From assembly GCA_900110005.1 (NCBI GenBank), contig FOCC01000007.1, positions 1-64,000 of the forward strand: 64,000 nucleotides of DNA, read 5' to 3'. The first letter of the stretch is position 1, and each line of letters opens with the position of its first letter. Shown here piece after piece: positions 8,947-18,089 of this stretch. Under the pieces are notes generated by a model that saw nothing but the letters and a program-made list of their open reading frames with translations, searched no databases and was not told where the DNA came from. This DNA is from Ligilactobacillus sp. WC1T17 (GTDB lineage Bacteria > Bacillota > Bacilli > Lactobacillales > Lactobacillaceae). The translations under genes were made by a program, and so were the position numbers.

Positions 8947-9141
8947 TTATATACCTTGACCATCACGATCATAATGATAAGTCGCTCCACCACCTCTTTT
9001 GGCTTCACCGATAACCCTTTTTCTAAAATTCGATTCCATAAAAACCGGTTGAAAATCCATAAATTCTTCCTTAGAAATCTCAAAACTGTCAATTTTGCCT
9101 GCTTTTAAATCATCAAGTAATTTAGCATAATCTCGGCTCAT
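8947..9141 (-). CDS. Small conserved-looking protein of unknown function
   Basis: A 64-residue soluble protein, unrecognised. It has an N-terminal amphipathic half (SRDYAKLLDDLKAGKIDSF) and a glycine-rich basic end (GEAKRGGGATYHYD). AAAGGAAG lies seven bases before its ATG, and there is no such site before the overlapping plus-strand ORF, so I take this strand as coding. It lies between clpE (divergent) and ptsH (same strand). The ptsH promoter begins about 40 bases after its stop, so it is probably a separate unit. No function can be proposed. Confidence 0.6.
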   Translation of the reverse strand: MSRDYAKLLDDLKAGKIDSFEISKEEFMDFQPVFMESNFRKRVIGEAKRGGGATYHYDRDGQGI

Positions 9142-9218
9142 AATATTCTTCCTTTCACTGCATACAATATGAAACGATTATACCACATTTTATTTTTTTT
9201 AATTCCAGTGCTTTTTGC

Positions 9219-9246
9219 TTGCTCTTTAGAATTAAGCTAGTATAAT
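9219..9246 (+). promoter_or_regulatory. clpE: clpE promoter
   Basis: -35 TTGCTC at 9219-9224, 16-base spacer, -10 TATAAT at 9241-9246, with a CtsR box starting 15 bases after the -10. Confidence 0.7.
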
Positions 9247-9260
9247 TAGAATTGTAATAA

Positions 9261-9277
9261 GGTCAAAGATGGTCAAA
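9261..9277 (+). promoter_or_regulatory. CtsR operator of clpE
   Basis: GGTCAAAGATGGTCAAA is a perfect heptad direct repeat with three-base spacing, the binding site of the heat-shock repressor CtsR. It covers the start of the clpE transcript, so repression in unstressed cells is expected. The ctsR gene itself is not in the window. Confidence 0.9.
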
Positions 9278-9316
9278 GATTTTTGACTTTAAATTAATGA
9301 AAGGTTGTGATGCACA

Positions 9317-11518
9317 TTGTTATGTCAGAATTGTCATACAAATCCAGCAACAATCCACTTAACTCTTAATGTCAATGGTCGCGCCACCAAGCTTGACCTT
9401 TGTCCTAATTGTTACCGGAGCTTAAATGAGAGTGCTGAAGCAAATAACATCCAAATGTCTTCCAATAATGATCCTTTTGGATTCAATTCATTTGACGACT
9501 TTTTCCGTGCTATTTCAAATGAACAGCAACCTGCTGGTGCCAATCGTTCTCAAACTCCGCCTACTCAGACATCAGGAGGGAACAACGGTTTAAATAATAA
9601 TTCTATTTTAGGAAAATATGGTTTAGACCTGACCAACGAAGCCAAAAATGGCCGGATTGATCCTGTCATCGGCCGTGATCAAGAAATTGCGCGTGTTATT
9701 GAAATTTTAAACCGTCGGACTAAAAACAACCCTGTCTTAATCGGTGAAGCCGGTGTTGGTAAAACGGCCGTTGTTGAAGGATTAGCCCAAAAGATTGTTG
9801 ATGGCGATGTTCCGCAAAAATTAATCGGCAAACACGTTATTCGTTTAGATGTTGTTTCTTTAATTCAAGGTACCAGTTACCGTGGCCAATTTGAAGAACG
9901 GATGCAGCAATTGATTAATGAATTAAAACAAAACGAAAATGTTATTTTATTCATCGATGAAATCCATGAAATCGTTGGTGCTGGCGACAACACCGGCAAT
10001 ATGGATGCAGGCAACGTTTTAAAACCTGCTTTGGCGCGCGGTGAATTTCAATTAGTCGGAGCAACCACATTAAATGAATATCGCTCCATTGAAAAAGATG
10101 CTGCCTTAGCCCGCCGCTTCCAGCCAGTCCAAGTCGATGAACCATCCTTAAAAGAAACCTTGGAAATTCTGCAAGGCATTCAGGGCAAATATGAGGCTTA
10201 CCATCATGTTAAATATACTGATGAAGCTATTAAAGCAGCTGTTTCTTTATCTGCTCGCTATATACAAGATCGTTTCTTGCCCGACAAGGCCATTGATTTA
10301 TTAGATGAAGCCGGTTCCCGCAAGAATTTGACTATTCATGCCGTTGACCCTAAAGTGATTGAAGAAAAAATTCAAAATGCTGAAAAAAATAAGCAGGATG
10401 CTTTGAAAGAAGAAGATTATGAAAAAGCTGCTTATTATCGTGACCAAGTCAACAAATTTGAAGAAATCAAAAAAAATAATGTCTCCGAAGACAATGCTCC
10501 AATTGTAACTGAACAGGATATGGAAAAAATCGTCGAAGAAAAAACTGAAATTCCTGTTGGTGAACTTAAAGCTAAGGAACAAAACCAATTAAAGAACTTG
10601 GCAGCTTCTTTAGAAGAACATGTCATCGGCCAAGACCAGGCCGTCGATAAAGTAGCCCGTTCTATCAGAAGAAATCGTGTTGGTTTCAATAAAACCGGTC
10701 GTCCTATCGGCAGTTTCTTATTTTTCGGCCCAACTGGTGTCGGTAAAACCGAAACCGCTAAGCAATTAGCCCGCGAACTCTTCGGATCAGAAGATGCCAT
10801 GATTCGTTTTGATATGAGTGAATATATGGAAAAATTCTCCGTCTCAAAATTAATCGGTTCACCTCCTGGTTATGTAGGTTATGAAGAGGCTGGTCAATTA
10901 ACAGAACAAGTACGACGTCATCCATATAGTTTAATTTTATTAGATGAAGTCGAAAAGGCCCACCCTGATGTCATGCACATGTTCTTGCAAATTCTTGATG
11001 ACGGTCGCTTGACTGATTCACAAGGACGTACTGTCAGCTTCAAAGATACTATTATTATCATGACGAGTAACGCCGGCAGCGGCGACTCAGTGGTCAGTGT
11101 TGGTTTTGGGGCTGAAAATTCAGGTAAGACCCACTCTGTTTTGGATAAATTGGGCAAATACTTCAAGCCTGAATTCTTGAATCGTTTCGATGATATTATT
11201 GAATTCAATGCTCTCTCCAAAGATAATCTTGAAAAGATTGTCAATTTGATGCTCAAGGATGTCAACAATACTTTGGCCGAAAAGCAAATGTCGCTTTATG
11301 TTACACGTCCGGTTTGCCAAAAGCTTGTTGATTTAGGCTACGATCCTAAGATGGGGGCCCGCCCATTACGGCGTACCATCCAAGAAGAAATCGAAGATAA
11401 ATTAACTGACTATTATCTCGATAATCCTAGTGTCAAGCAATTTATTGCTAAGATTGATAATGATAAGATTATTGTTACCAAGGCTGAAGATCAAGTAACA
11501 CCTGATAAAGCTGAATAA
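9317..11518 (+). CDS. clpE: Clp ATPase ClpE
   Basis: A 733-residue AAA+ unfoldase that feeds substrates to ClpP. It has the ClpE-specific N-terminal zinc finger (CQNCH and CPNCY) instead of a ClpA/B N domain, then two ATPase modules with Walker A GEAGVGKT and GPTGVGKT, separated by a short coiled coil (about residues 335-370). The start is TTG at 9317. The GTGAT part of a near-perfect anti-16S match (AAAGGTTGTGAT) precedes it by five bases, and starting there keeps the zinc finger intact. CtsR-controlled, like clpP at 55938. Confidence 0.95.
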   Translation: MLCQNCHTNPATIHLTLNVNGRATKLDLCPNCYRSLNESAEANNIQMSSNNDPFGFNSFDDFFRAISNEQQPAGANRSQTPPTQTSGGNNGLNNNSILGKYGLDLTNEAKNGRIDPVIGRDQEIARVIEILNRRTKNNPVLIGEAGVGKTAVVEGLAQKIVDGDVPQKLIGKHVIRLDVVSLIQGTSYRGQFEERMQQLINELKQNENVILFIDEIHEIVGAGDNTGNMDAGNVLKPALARGEFQLVGATTLNEYRSIEKDAALARRFQPVQVDEPSLKETLEILQGIQGKYEAYHHVKYTDEAIKAAVSLSARYIQDRFLPDKAIDLLDEAGSRKNLTIHAVDPKVIEEKIQNAEKNKQDALKEEDYEKAAYYRDQVNKFEEIKKNNVSEDNAPIVTEQDMEKIVEEKTEIPVGELKAKEQNQLKNLAASLEEHVIGQDQAVDKVARSIRRNRVGFNKTGRPIGSFLFFGPTGVGKTETAKQLARELFGSEDAMIRFDMSEYMEKFSVSKLIGSPPGYVGYEEAGQLTEQVRRHPYSLILLDEVEKAHPDVMHMFLQILDDGRLTDSQGRTVSFKDTIIIMTSNAGSGDSVVSVGFGAENSGKTHSVLDKLGKYFKPEFLNRFDDIIEFNALSKDNLEKIVNLMLKDVNNTLAEKQMSLYVTRPVCQKLVDLGYDPKMGARPLRRTIQEEIEDKLTDYYLDNPSVKQFIAKIDNDKIIVTKAEDQVTPDKAE

Positions 11519-11522
11519 TTCT

Positions 11523-11560
11523 AAAAAAGTCTAAGTATTTTCTAATACTTAGACTTTTTT
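11523..11560 (+). terminator. Terminator of clpE
   Basis: Seventeen-base stem (11523-11539 with 11544-11560), TTCT loop and T tail, directly after the clpE stop. Confidence 0.9.
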
Positions 11561-11562
11561 AT

Positions 11563-11592
11563 TTGGCAGTTAAGCAAATTAACGCGTATAAT
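11563..11592 (+). promoter_or_regulatory. Promoter of the DUF1827 gene
   Basis: -35 TTGGCA at 11563-11568, 18-base spacer, -10 TATAAT at 11587-11592, 40 bases before the ATG. Confidence 0.6.
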
Positions 11593-11632
11593 AAACATAT
11601 AAACAACCGGCTCAGAAAAGAGGAGGATTTAT

Positions 11633-11914
11633 ATGCAATTAATCGATGTTACCACTAGTTACGCCCATAAAATCAGACGTGAATTAATGGATACACCTGC
11701 TCATTTTATCAAAGTTTTTTCCTTAGGCAATTCCAAAGTTGTCTATAAAAAGAAATTTAATGAAGCTAATATTCTCATTTCAAATAAATTAAGACCTATT
11801 ACCGCAAAAGAAATAGAGTTTGTTAAAAAAGCTATTTTGGGCGAACATGCTAATGAAGCAACAACTGCTACTGGACATAACTTGGTCGAAATTGTTTTGC
11901 ACAACAAAAAATAG
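11633..11914 (+). CDS. DUF1827 family protein
   Basis: A 93-residue soluble protein of the DUF1827 type found in lactobacilli and streptococci. The recognisable part is the N-terminal LIDVTTSYAHKIRRELMDT and the SLGNSKVVYKK strand. Function unknown. AGAGGAGG precedes the ATG by six bases. Flanked by terminators and with its own promoter, it is monocistronic. Confidence 0.7.
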   Translation: MQLIDVTTSYAHKIRRELMDTPAHFIKVFSLGNSKVVYKKKFNEANILISNKLRPITAKEIEFVKKAILGEHANEATTATGHNLVEIVLHNKK

Positions 11915-11921
11915 CTTTTAT

Positions 11922-11953
11922 AGAAATCCTTTTTGCAGAGGATTTCTTTTTTT
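11922..11953 (+). terminator. Terminator of the DUF1827 gene
   Basis: Stem AGAAATCC with GGATTTCT and a run of T after it. Confidence 0.8.
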
Positions 11954-11986
11954 GCGTATTTGCACATAGCAATGTTTGAAAGCACT

Positions 11987-11995
11987 TGTTATAAT
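11987..11995 (+). promoter_or_regulatory. Extended -10 promoter of the MucBP protein gene
   Basis: TGTTATAAT is an extended -10 (TG one base before TATAAT at 11990-11995). The -35 region TAGCAA at 11967-11972 is poor. Confidence 0.5.
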
Positions 11996-12027
11996 AAAGT
12001 TAAGTTACAAGAAAGGTGGGAACGTTA

Positions 12028-13053
12028 ATGTCCGTGAGAAATTACTTCAGACAAATTTTTACAAGAAGAAAAAAACGTTCCCGCTACGCTAAAAGGCAAG
12101 CCGCACCTGATATTTCAGCTATCAAGTATAACCCTACCGAACCCCGCAAAAAAGAAACTCCAAAAGCCAGCAAGCCGGATTCGACAATTATCATTATCTA
12201 TCAAGATGAGCAAAAAAAAGCCCTCTGTACGCCTGATATTGTTATGGGCTTTCGCGGTCAACCGCTAAATGTCGCTTTTAAAGAAATAAAAAACTACGAT
12301 TTAATCAAAATCACCGGTTTTACTTCGCTGTTCACAATGGAATATGGAGCTATCACCCTCACCTACCGCAAAAAAAATGCCGGTTTGCTATGGGTCTTTT
12401 GCCAAGATATCGATGATAATCGCTTTTTATTAAAGCCCCGCTTTATTACCGGTGGAATTGACGATCCGTTTATTCTCAGTCCGCCTAACCTTAAAGGTTA
12501 TACGATTAAAAAGGCTAGCGGACCTATTAAAGGACGTTTTACAAAGGACCAGCAGATTATAACCTATTACTACCGCAAGAATAACTATGCTGACGTCAGC
12601 TATGAGATTGGTTTTATCTTTTTCAAGGATTTTTATACTTGCTTCGACCAGGTTTTAGGACACAAAACGCGTGTCATCATTGCTAAAGAAACCATTTGGC
12701 GCATCTTTGAAACCATTACCCTCACCGATGGTTCTAAGTGGTGTTGTTTAGGCGGCAATATTTGGGTCAAATTTGACGAACAAATGATGCTTTATTATCG
12801 CAATCGTCCCCAAGAAACACTGCAATTAGCCGATCAAACGCTTAATGCACAAAAATTAACACTGCCAGCTTACATTGACTTTATCCCCCACCGCCAATTA
12901 ATTCTTTATGACCAGCCTTTTGGTTTAAAAAAGACCTCCATCCTAGATGGAACTAAGGTTAATTTGACCGCCAAGTATGTTGAACAAGGTATAAATTGGT
13001 TTAAAGTTGATGATTTAGGCTGGACAATCAGCGAATATTTACAGCTAATATAA
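12028..13053 (+). CDS. MucBP-like repeat protein without export signal
   Basis: A 341-residue protein. The first ~45 residues are very basic and disordered (FTRRKKRSRYAKRQ). Two segments, about 52-117 and 133-186, have the mucin-binding-protein (MucBP) pattern: the second has LKGYTIKKASGPIKGRFTKD followed by an ITYYYR strand. Two SH3-like segments follow (about 213-250 and 285-341). No signal peptide, membrane segment or LPXTG anchor is visible, which is odd for MucBP proteins. I chose ATG 12028 because AAAGGTGG lies eight bases before it. The GTG at 12016 is part of that site. Function unknown. Confidence 0.7.
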   Translation: MSVRNYFRQIFTRRKKRSRYAKRQAAPDISAIKYNPTEPRKKETPKASKPDSTIIIIYQDEQKKALCTPDIVMGFRGQPLNVAFKEIKNYDLIKITGFTSLFTMEYGAITLTYRKKNAGLLWVFCQDIDDNRFLLKPRFITGGIDDPFILSPPNLKGYTIKKASGPIKGRFTKDQQIITYYYRKNNYADVSYEIGFIFFKDFYTCFDQVLGHKTRVIIAKETIWRIFETITLTDGSKWCCLGGNIWVKFDEQMMLYYRNRPQETLQLADQTLNAQKLTLPAYIDFIPHRQLILYDQPFGLKKTSILDGTKVNLTAKYVEQGINWFKVDDLGWTISEYLQLI

Positions 13054-13082
13054 AAAGCTCAATCAAATGATTGAGCTTTTTT
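13052..13082. terminator. Bidirectional terminator between the MucBP gene and prfC
   Basis: A 14-base stem (AAAAAGCTCAATCA with its complement) with A and T runs on both sides, placed between two convergent stop codons. Confidence 0.85.
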
Positions 13083-13083
13083 C

Positions 13084-14661
13084 TTATAATTTTGCAGTTA
13101 ATTTAACATCAGGATATTTATCCTTGAACCAACGTTCCGAAAATTCATTTTCAAATAAGAATAATGGATTTCCTTGCCGGTCTTTGACCAAGAGATTTCT
13201 TGAGCTGGACATTTTTTCATCCAATTGTTCTGGATCAATCCAACGGGCAATCTTGCGGCCCATTGGTTCCATTACAACTTCTGAATTATATTCATTGGCC
13301 ATTCTAAATTGGAAGACTTCAAATTGCAATTGTCCGACAGCACCTAAAATATAATCCCCTGTGCTGTAGCTTTGGTACAGTTGCACAGCACCTTCTTGAA
13401 CCAATTGTTCAATCCCCTTATGGAATGATTTTTGCTTCATCACATTTTTGGCCCGAACATGCACAAATAATTCTGGCGTAAATTGCGGTAATTTTTCAAA
13501 TTTAACTGCTTTCTTGCCTGTATAAATCGTATCGCCGATTTGGAAGTTACCAGTATCATATAAGCCAATGATATCACCAGCAACCGCTGTCTCCACAATT
13601 TCACGCGCATCGGCCATAAATTGCGTTGAATTGGACAGACGCAATTTTTTGCCTGTCCGTTCCAAAGTGACATCCATCCCTCTTTCGAATTCACCTGAGC
13701 AAATTCGCACAAAAGCAATTCGATCCCGATGGTTAGGATTCATATTAGCTTGAATTTTGAAGACAAAACCGGCAAATTCAGGGGCATCAGGTTCAACCAA
13801 ATCACCTGCTTCTGTCTTATGTGCTGCTGGTTTTGGTGCAAATTGCAGGTAAGCATCCAAGAAAGTCTTAACTCCGAAATTAGTTAAAGCTGATCCGAAA
13901 AAGACCGGTGTCAGCTTACCTTGAGCAATTTTAGCTTCATCAAAAGTACTGCCGGCACCTTTAACCAACTCAATTTCTTCAAGCACTTGCTGGTAGATTG
14001 ATTCCTGCTTTAGGGGATGATCACCTTTGATTTCACCGTTATCATCCAATTCTAAGAAACTTTCACCCTCGGCTTCACTACGGTAAAGTTCAATTCGATT
14101 ATTAAAGATATCATAAATACCTTTAAAACCTTTACCCATCCCAATAGGCCAGTTCATCGCATAGCCTTCAATACCTAAAACTTCTTCTAATTCAGCAATT
14201 AAATCTAAAGGTTCACGTCCATCGCGGTCTAATTTATTGATGAAGGTAAAAATCGGAATCCCGCGCATCTTGCAAATTTGGAAGAGCTTTTTAGTTTGAG
14301 GTTCAATCCCTTTAGCTGAATCAATAACCATCACAGCTGAGTCAACCGCCATCAGTGTCCGATAAGTATCTTCGGAGAAATCTTCGTGTCCTGGCGTGTC
14401 CAAGATAATAACTCTTTTACCATCGTAATCAAATTGCATAACGGATGAAGTTACCGAAATCCCACGCTTTTTTTCGATTTCCATCCAGTCAGATTTCGCA
14501 AAATTACCACTCTTTTTTGCTTTAACAGTCCCTGCAGAACGTACCACTCCACCAAACAAAAGTAATTGTTCAGTAATGGTCGTTTTACCAGCATCAGGGT
14601 GAGAAATAATAGCGAAAGTACGGCGTTTATCCACCGCTTGTTTTAATTGTTTCTGATCCAT
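13084..14661 (-). CDS. prfC: Peptide chain release factor 3
   Basis: A 525-residue translational GTPase that recycles RF1/RF2 from the ribosome after peptide release. GTPase motifs are complete: HPDAGKTT (G1), DTPGHEDF (G3) and NKLD (G4). The EF-G-like domains II and III follow. The length matches RF3. It is a single-gene unit between two terminators. Confidence 0.95.
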   Translation of the reverse strand: MDQKQLKQAVDKRRTFAIISHPDAGKTTITEQLLLFGGVVRSAGTVKAKKSGNFAKSDWMEIEKKRGISVTSSVMQFDYDGKRVIILDTPGHEDFSEDTYRTLMAVDSAVMVIDSAKGIEPQTKKLFQICKMRGIPIFTFINKLDRDGREPLDLIAELEEVLGIEGYAMNWPIGMGKGFKGIYDIFNNRIELYRSEAEGESFLELDDNGEIKGDHPLKQESIYQQVLEEIELVKGAGSTFDEAKIAQGKLTPVFFGSALTNFGVKTFLDAYLQFAPKPAAHKTEAGDLVEPDAPEFAGFVFKIQANMNPNHRDRIAFVRICSGEFERGMDVTLERTGKKLRLSNSTQFMADAREIVETAVAGDIIGLYDTGNFQIGDTIYTGKKAVKFEKLPQFTPELFVHVRAKNVMKQKSFHKGIEQLVQEGAVQLYQSYSTGDYILGAVGQLQFEVFQFRMANEYNSEVVMEPMGRKIARWIDPEQLDEKMSSSRNLLVKDRQGNPLFLFENEFSERWFKDKYPDVKLTAKL

Positions 14662-14725
14662 TGTAATCCCTCTTAATTAATTTAAGTGCTTTTTTCGCAA
14701 AATAATTCATTTTCTATATTATACT

Positions 14726-14760
14726 AAAAAAAGCGGGCTTGCAATCATTCAAGCCCGTTT
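14726..14760 (-). terminator. Terminator of the CorC/HlyC-type gene
   Basis: Stem AACGGGCTTG with CAAGCCCGCTT on the minus strand and a T7 tail, right after the stop at 14764. A TATAAT (14723-14718) that may serve prfC begins directly behind it. Confidence 0.85.
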
Positions 14761-14763
14761 AAT

Positions 14764-16038
14764 TTAGCCTAATTTCAATTCATTTTGCTTTTTGATAGCT
14801 TCTTTTTTTTGGTGATAAGAAGCTAAAGCATCCGGTAAAACCGCTTTAATGGTCATAATACGACCTTCCTCAACTTCTCTAGACTCTAAGATTAAAGAAC
14901 CTTTAGCTAAGGAAACTTCCACTTTAGCCTGTTCATTGTCAACCGGGATACGTCCCAGCTGATAAATCAAAAAACCGGCTAAAGTATCGACATCATTAAC
15001 ATCTAAATTAGTGCCAAACTCATCATTGAAGTCATCCAAAGGCATTTTCCCTTGAATAAGAAAAGTATCTGAATCAACAGCCTTATATAATTGATCAGGC
15101 TCATCAGATTCATCATCAATCTCACCGACGATTTCTTCTAATAAGTCTTCTAAAGTCACTAACCCAACCACGCCCCCGTACTCATCCAGCAAAATAGCCA
15201 TTTGATTGCGCGTTTTTTGCATCTGATATAGCAATTCATCAATAGTGGTCGTCTCAGGCACAAAGAAGGCCGGCCGCAAAAGCTGTCTAATCGTGATATG
15301 CTCAAATCCAAAATTACGTGCTTGTTTAACTAAAGTCTTGATGTGTACAATACCGACAATGTTATCTTTATCTTCATGATAAATCGGCACTCTGGAATAG
15401 TCCATGCTTAACATACTATCGATATTGCGGTCATTATCATTGGTAATATCAATCATAAAAGCATCAGTACGCGGTACCATGATTTCACGGGCCATTTTAT
15501 CATGCATAGAAATAACACCATCAATCATCTCATATTCATTTTCATCCAGTTCACCGCTTTTTTTACCTGCTTCAATCATCTCAACGATATTTTGCCAAGA
15601 TGTAGCTAAACTGTCTTCACTATCAGTTTGAGGTTTTTGGCTGATTTTAGTTAAAAACCAAGTTGCCGGATAAAATATAATATGAATCAGCATCACAAAC
15701 CAATTCAGCTTTATTTTATGGTTCAAAGGCATTTTGGCCAAGTAAACATAAACTATAAAAAGTATTGCCGACAAAATGAGCACAAAAAGCATATTTATAC
15801 CCAAAGAACGGTCTAACCAATCAAGGACGGCTAAAAGCATCAAACTTAAGCCACCATTCAAAAAAAGTACGTTAAACTGCAAGGCTTGTCTTTTTTGTTC
15901 AATATTTTTGATGCTGCCTTCAGCTTCTTTTTCAGTATTCTCTTGTTCCAGATAAGCCGTAGCTAAAGCCGTTAACCCTAAACAAATAGCTACTAAAAGT
16001 ATCAATATCCATAAAAGCGGGTTTCCAGAATCATCCAT
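14764..16038 (-). CDS. Hemolysin/CorC family membrane protein with CBS pair
   Basis: A 424-residue protein with three to four N-terminal membrane segments (DUF21-like, about 1-125), two CBS domains (about 200-325, including MVPRTDAFMIDI and EYGGVVGLVTLEDLLEEIVGEI) and a C-terminal CorC_HlyC domain (about 335-410). This is the architecture of the CNNM/CorC magnesium and cobalt efflux family, where CBS domains bind Mg-ATP. Substrate here is inferred from the family. The old name hemolysin is not informative. Confidence 0.88.
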   Translation of the reverse strand: MDDSGNPLLWILILLVAICLGLTALATAYLEQENTEKEAEGSIKNIEQKRQALQFNVLFLNGGLSLMLLAVLDWLDRSLGINMLFVLILSAILFIVYVYLAKMPLNHKIKLNWFVMLIHIIFYPATWFLTKISQKPQTDSEDSLATSWQNIVEMIEAGKKSGELDENEYEMIDGVISMHDKMAREIMVPRTDAFMIDITNDNDRNIDSMLSMDYSRVPIYHEDKDNIVGIVHIKTLVKQARNFGFEHITIRQLLRPAFFVPETTTIDELLYQMQKTRNQMAILLDEYGGVVGLVTLEDLLEEIVGEIDDESDEPDQLYKAVDSDTFLIQGKMPLDDFNDEFGTNLDVNDVDTLAGFLIYQLGRIPVDNEQAKVEVSLAKGSLILESREVEEGRIMTIKAVLPDALASYHQKKEAIKKQNELKLG

Positions 16039-16092
16039 TCATCAATCACTCCATCTCAATTATTCATCTTTTTAATTATACAGCTAAAGCTA

Positions 16093-17457
16093 TTATTTTG
16101 GTACTTTAAGCGTAGCTCCAGCTGTTAAATCAATATTGCTGCCCATATCATTCAAAGCTTGAATTTTAGCGACCGTGGTATTATATTTTTCCGCTAACTC
16201 GCCAATCGTTTCGCCGCTGCCTACAGTAATCGTTTGAACCTGTTCGGAACTAGAACTGGAACTAGAGCTTGAACTTGAGTTGGAACTGGAACTAGCTTTG
16301 GAGCTTTGCTTGGAACGATTAGCCAAACTAGAACTGGAAGCTTTTTTAGCCGCTGTTTTAGTTTGGCTAGTCTTTTGAGTTTTAGATACTTCCTTATTTT
16401 TATTACTGAAGAAAGGCCAAGTAATATTAGGCAAGGCAAAATAATGTTCTCGTAAGCCAAACCAGCTGCCACCTAACAAAACGCCTAATAAAAGCATAAT
16501 TAAGGCAACTTTCATACCTTTTTTAGCTTTGTGTTTAGGCTTTTTTTCCACCTGAGTATTCTTAGCTACTGGATCAGCTCCATGTTCAACATAAAAGGCT
16601 TTACGCATCTTAGGTTCATCTTTACGCGTATATCCGTGCTGATACTGGTCACTTTTAAATTCGTCATAAACCTTTCTAACATCAAACATCATCTGCAGGC
16701 GCTGCTTATTAGCTAAATAATCATTTTTTTCAGGCAAAGTTAAAGCCCGATACCAATCAAGCGCATATTCATATTGGCGCATGATTTCCCTCGTAGGGCC
16801 AAAATCTTGTAATTCTCCAAAAGAAATCCAGGCACTGCGCTCACATAAACTTTCAATAACAGCATTTTTGACGTCAGCAATAATAAAAGTAACCCCAGTA
16901 TCTTTTAAAGCCTGCATTCTTTTAATCGTTTTTTCCAAGAAAGCCTGGTCTAAAACAGTTAAAATATCATCAATGATGACCAATTCAGGTTCAACATAAA
17001 GGGCTATTCCCAAAGCCAAGCGTGCATACATGCCCATCGAATAATTTTTAACAGGCCGGTATAACAGCTGACCTACTTCGGTAAAATCAATAATACCGTT
17101 CGTTAAATGATCGCCTTTGAATTTATCAACGCCAGCTTTTTCGACAAAAGCGCGAATATTTTCCAATCCTGTCAAGGAATCATCCAAACTTCTTAAAGAA
17201 GCATAGCTGATTTTCGCATCCGTCGTAATAAAACCTGTCGTCTGCCTGCTCAAGCCCGCAATTATTTTTAATAATTCAGACTTTCCCGAACCATTTTCAC
17301 CAATGATTCCCACTGCTTCACCTTGAGCGACATCAAGATTAATTCCGCGCAAAAGCCAAAAATCATCGCTGTCGCTGTTCATAAAGGATACTTTTATTTT
17401 TTTATCTGCTAAAAGCGGCACACTTTTAGTAATATATTTAATTTCAAGTCTGCGCAT
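16093..17457 (-). CDS. tagH: TagH-like teichoic acid export ATPase with C-terminal LysM domain
   Basis: A 454-residue protein. Residues 1-230 are an ABC ATPase with Walker A GENGSGKS, a signature region NYSMGMYARLALG and Walker B VIIDD, all close to TagH/Wzt-type exporters of wall teichoic acid. A membrane segment (about 305-325) follows, then a serine-rich linker and a LysM domain at the C-terminus, which would face the wall. The ATG at 17457 has GAGGAG seven bases before it. The longer TTG reading overlaps that site. No TagG permease lies next to it. Export function is inferred. Confidence 0.82.
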   Translation of the reverse strand: MRRLEIKYITKSVPLLADKKIKVSFMNSDSDDFWLLRGINLDVAQGEAVGIIGENGSGKSELLKIIAGLSRQTTGFITTDAKISYASLRSLDDSLTGLENIRAFVEKAGVDKFKGDHLTNGIIDFTEVGQLLYRPVKNYSMGMYARLALGIALYVEPELVIIDDILTVLDQAFLEKTIKRMQALKDTGVTFIIADVKNAVIESLCERSAWISFGELQDFGPTREIMRQYEYALDWYRALTLPEKNDYLANKQRLQMMFDVRKVYDEFKSDQYQHGYTRKDEPKMRKAFYVEHGADPVAKNTQVEKKPKHKAKKGMKVALIMLLLGVLLGGSWFGLREHYFALPNITWPFFSNKNKEVSKTQKTSQTKTAAKKASSSSLANRSKQSSKASSSSNSSSSSSSSSSSEQVQTITVGSGETIGELAEKYNTTVAKIQALNDMGSNIDLTAGATLKVPK

Positions 17458-17547
17458 CCAAAGTCTCCTCAATATTTGATCTTACAATTAATATTATCCT
17501 AACATGTTAAAAGACGCAATGTACATTGCTAATTGGTCTAATTAATT

Positions 17548-17576
17548 TTGCAATTTAAAGCAAAGCTAGCTATAAT
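17548..17576 (+). promoter_or_regulatory. Promoter of the GtrA gene
   Basis: -35 TTGCAA at 17548-17553, 17-base spacer, -10 TATAAT at 17571-17576. Confidence 0.75.
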
Positions 17577-17609
17577 ATTAAGGTTAGCTTTCTAAAAGGA
17601 GTTATTTTC

Positions 17610-18050
17610 GTGAAAAAAATTATCCAAAAGCACCAAAGTTTTATCGCTTATGCTTTTTTTGGTGTTTTAGCAAGCGGTGTTAACCTCCTTGTTTTCCATA
17701 TTTTATACCAAAACCTGGATTTTAACTATCTCATTGCTAATGTTATTTCATATATCTGCGGTATGCTAGTTACCTTTTTTACTAATAAAAAAATGGTCTT
17801 TCATTCTGCCTACGATTCTTTCACCAAAGTTGCCAAAGAATTCGTTTCCTTTTGTAATGTCAGGTTATTATCTTTTCTTCTAGATAATTTTATTATGGTC
17901 GTCGGAATCGAATTTTTGCCTTTGAATGCTGACTTGCTCAAAATCTTTGATCAAATGCTGGTCGGATTATTGAATTATTATTTCAGCAAATGGTTTATCT
18001 TTAATACCACGCAAAAATTCGAAAAAAATATTTTGCATAAAAAACATTAA
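17610..18050 (+). CDS. GtrA family membrane protein
   Basis: A 146-residue protein with four membrane segments, typical of GtrA, which is thought to flip or position polyprenyl-phosphate sugars for decoration of surface polymers. The family N-terminal pattern (FIAYAFFGVLASGVNLLVF) and the central TFFTNKKMVF loop are visible. Start is GTG with AAAAGGAG eight bases upstream. Divergent from the TagH-like gene, and both concern the envelope. It may act with the YfhO protein at 26208-29069 in teichoic acid glycosylation, which is inference. Confidence 0.85.
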   Translation: MKKIIQKHQSFIAYAFFGVLASGVNLLVFHILYQNLDFNYLIANVISYICGMLVTFFTNKKMVFHSAYDSFTKVAKEFVSFCNVRLLSFLLDNFIMVVGIEFLPLNADLLKIFDQMLVGLLNYYFSKWFIFNTTQKFEKNILHKKH

Positions 18051-18082
18051 AAGAGGTCAAGTTTTAAAACTTGACCTCTTTT
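18049..18082. terminator. Bidirectional terminator between gtrA-like gene and gpsA
   Basis: A long stem (AAAAGAGGTCAAGTTTT with its complement) with A/T runs on both sides at a convergent gene junction. Confidence 0.88.
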
Positions 18083-18089
18083 ATTCAGC

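Noticed and set aside
8917..9108. 63-residue plus-strand frame opposite the small protein at 8947-9141
   Set aside because: No Shine-Dalgarno and a low-complexity hydrophobic start. The minus-strand frame has AAAGGAAG at the right distance.
10435..10800. 121-residue open frame antisense to clpE
   Set aside because: It lies wholly inside the conserved second ATPase part of clpE, has no ribosome site and no recognisable domain.
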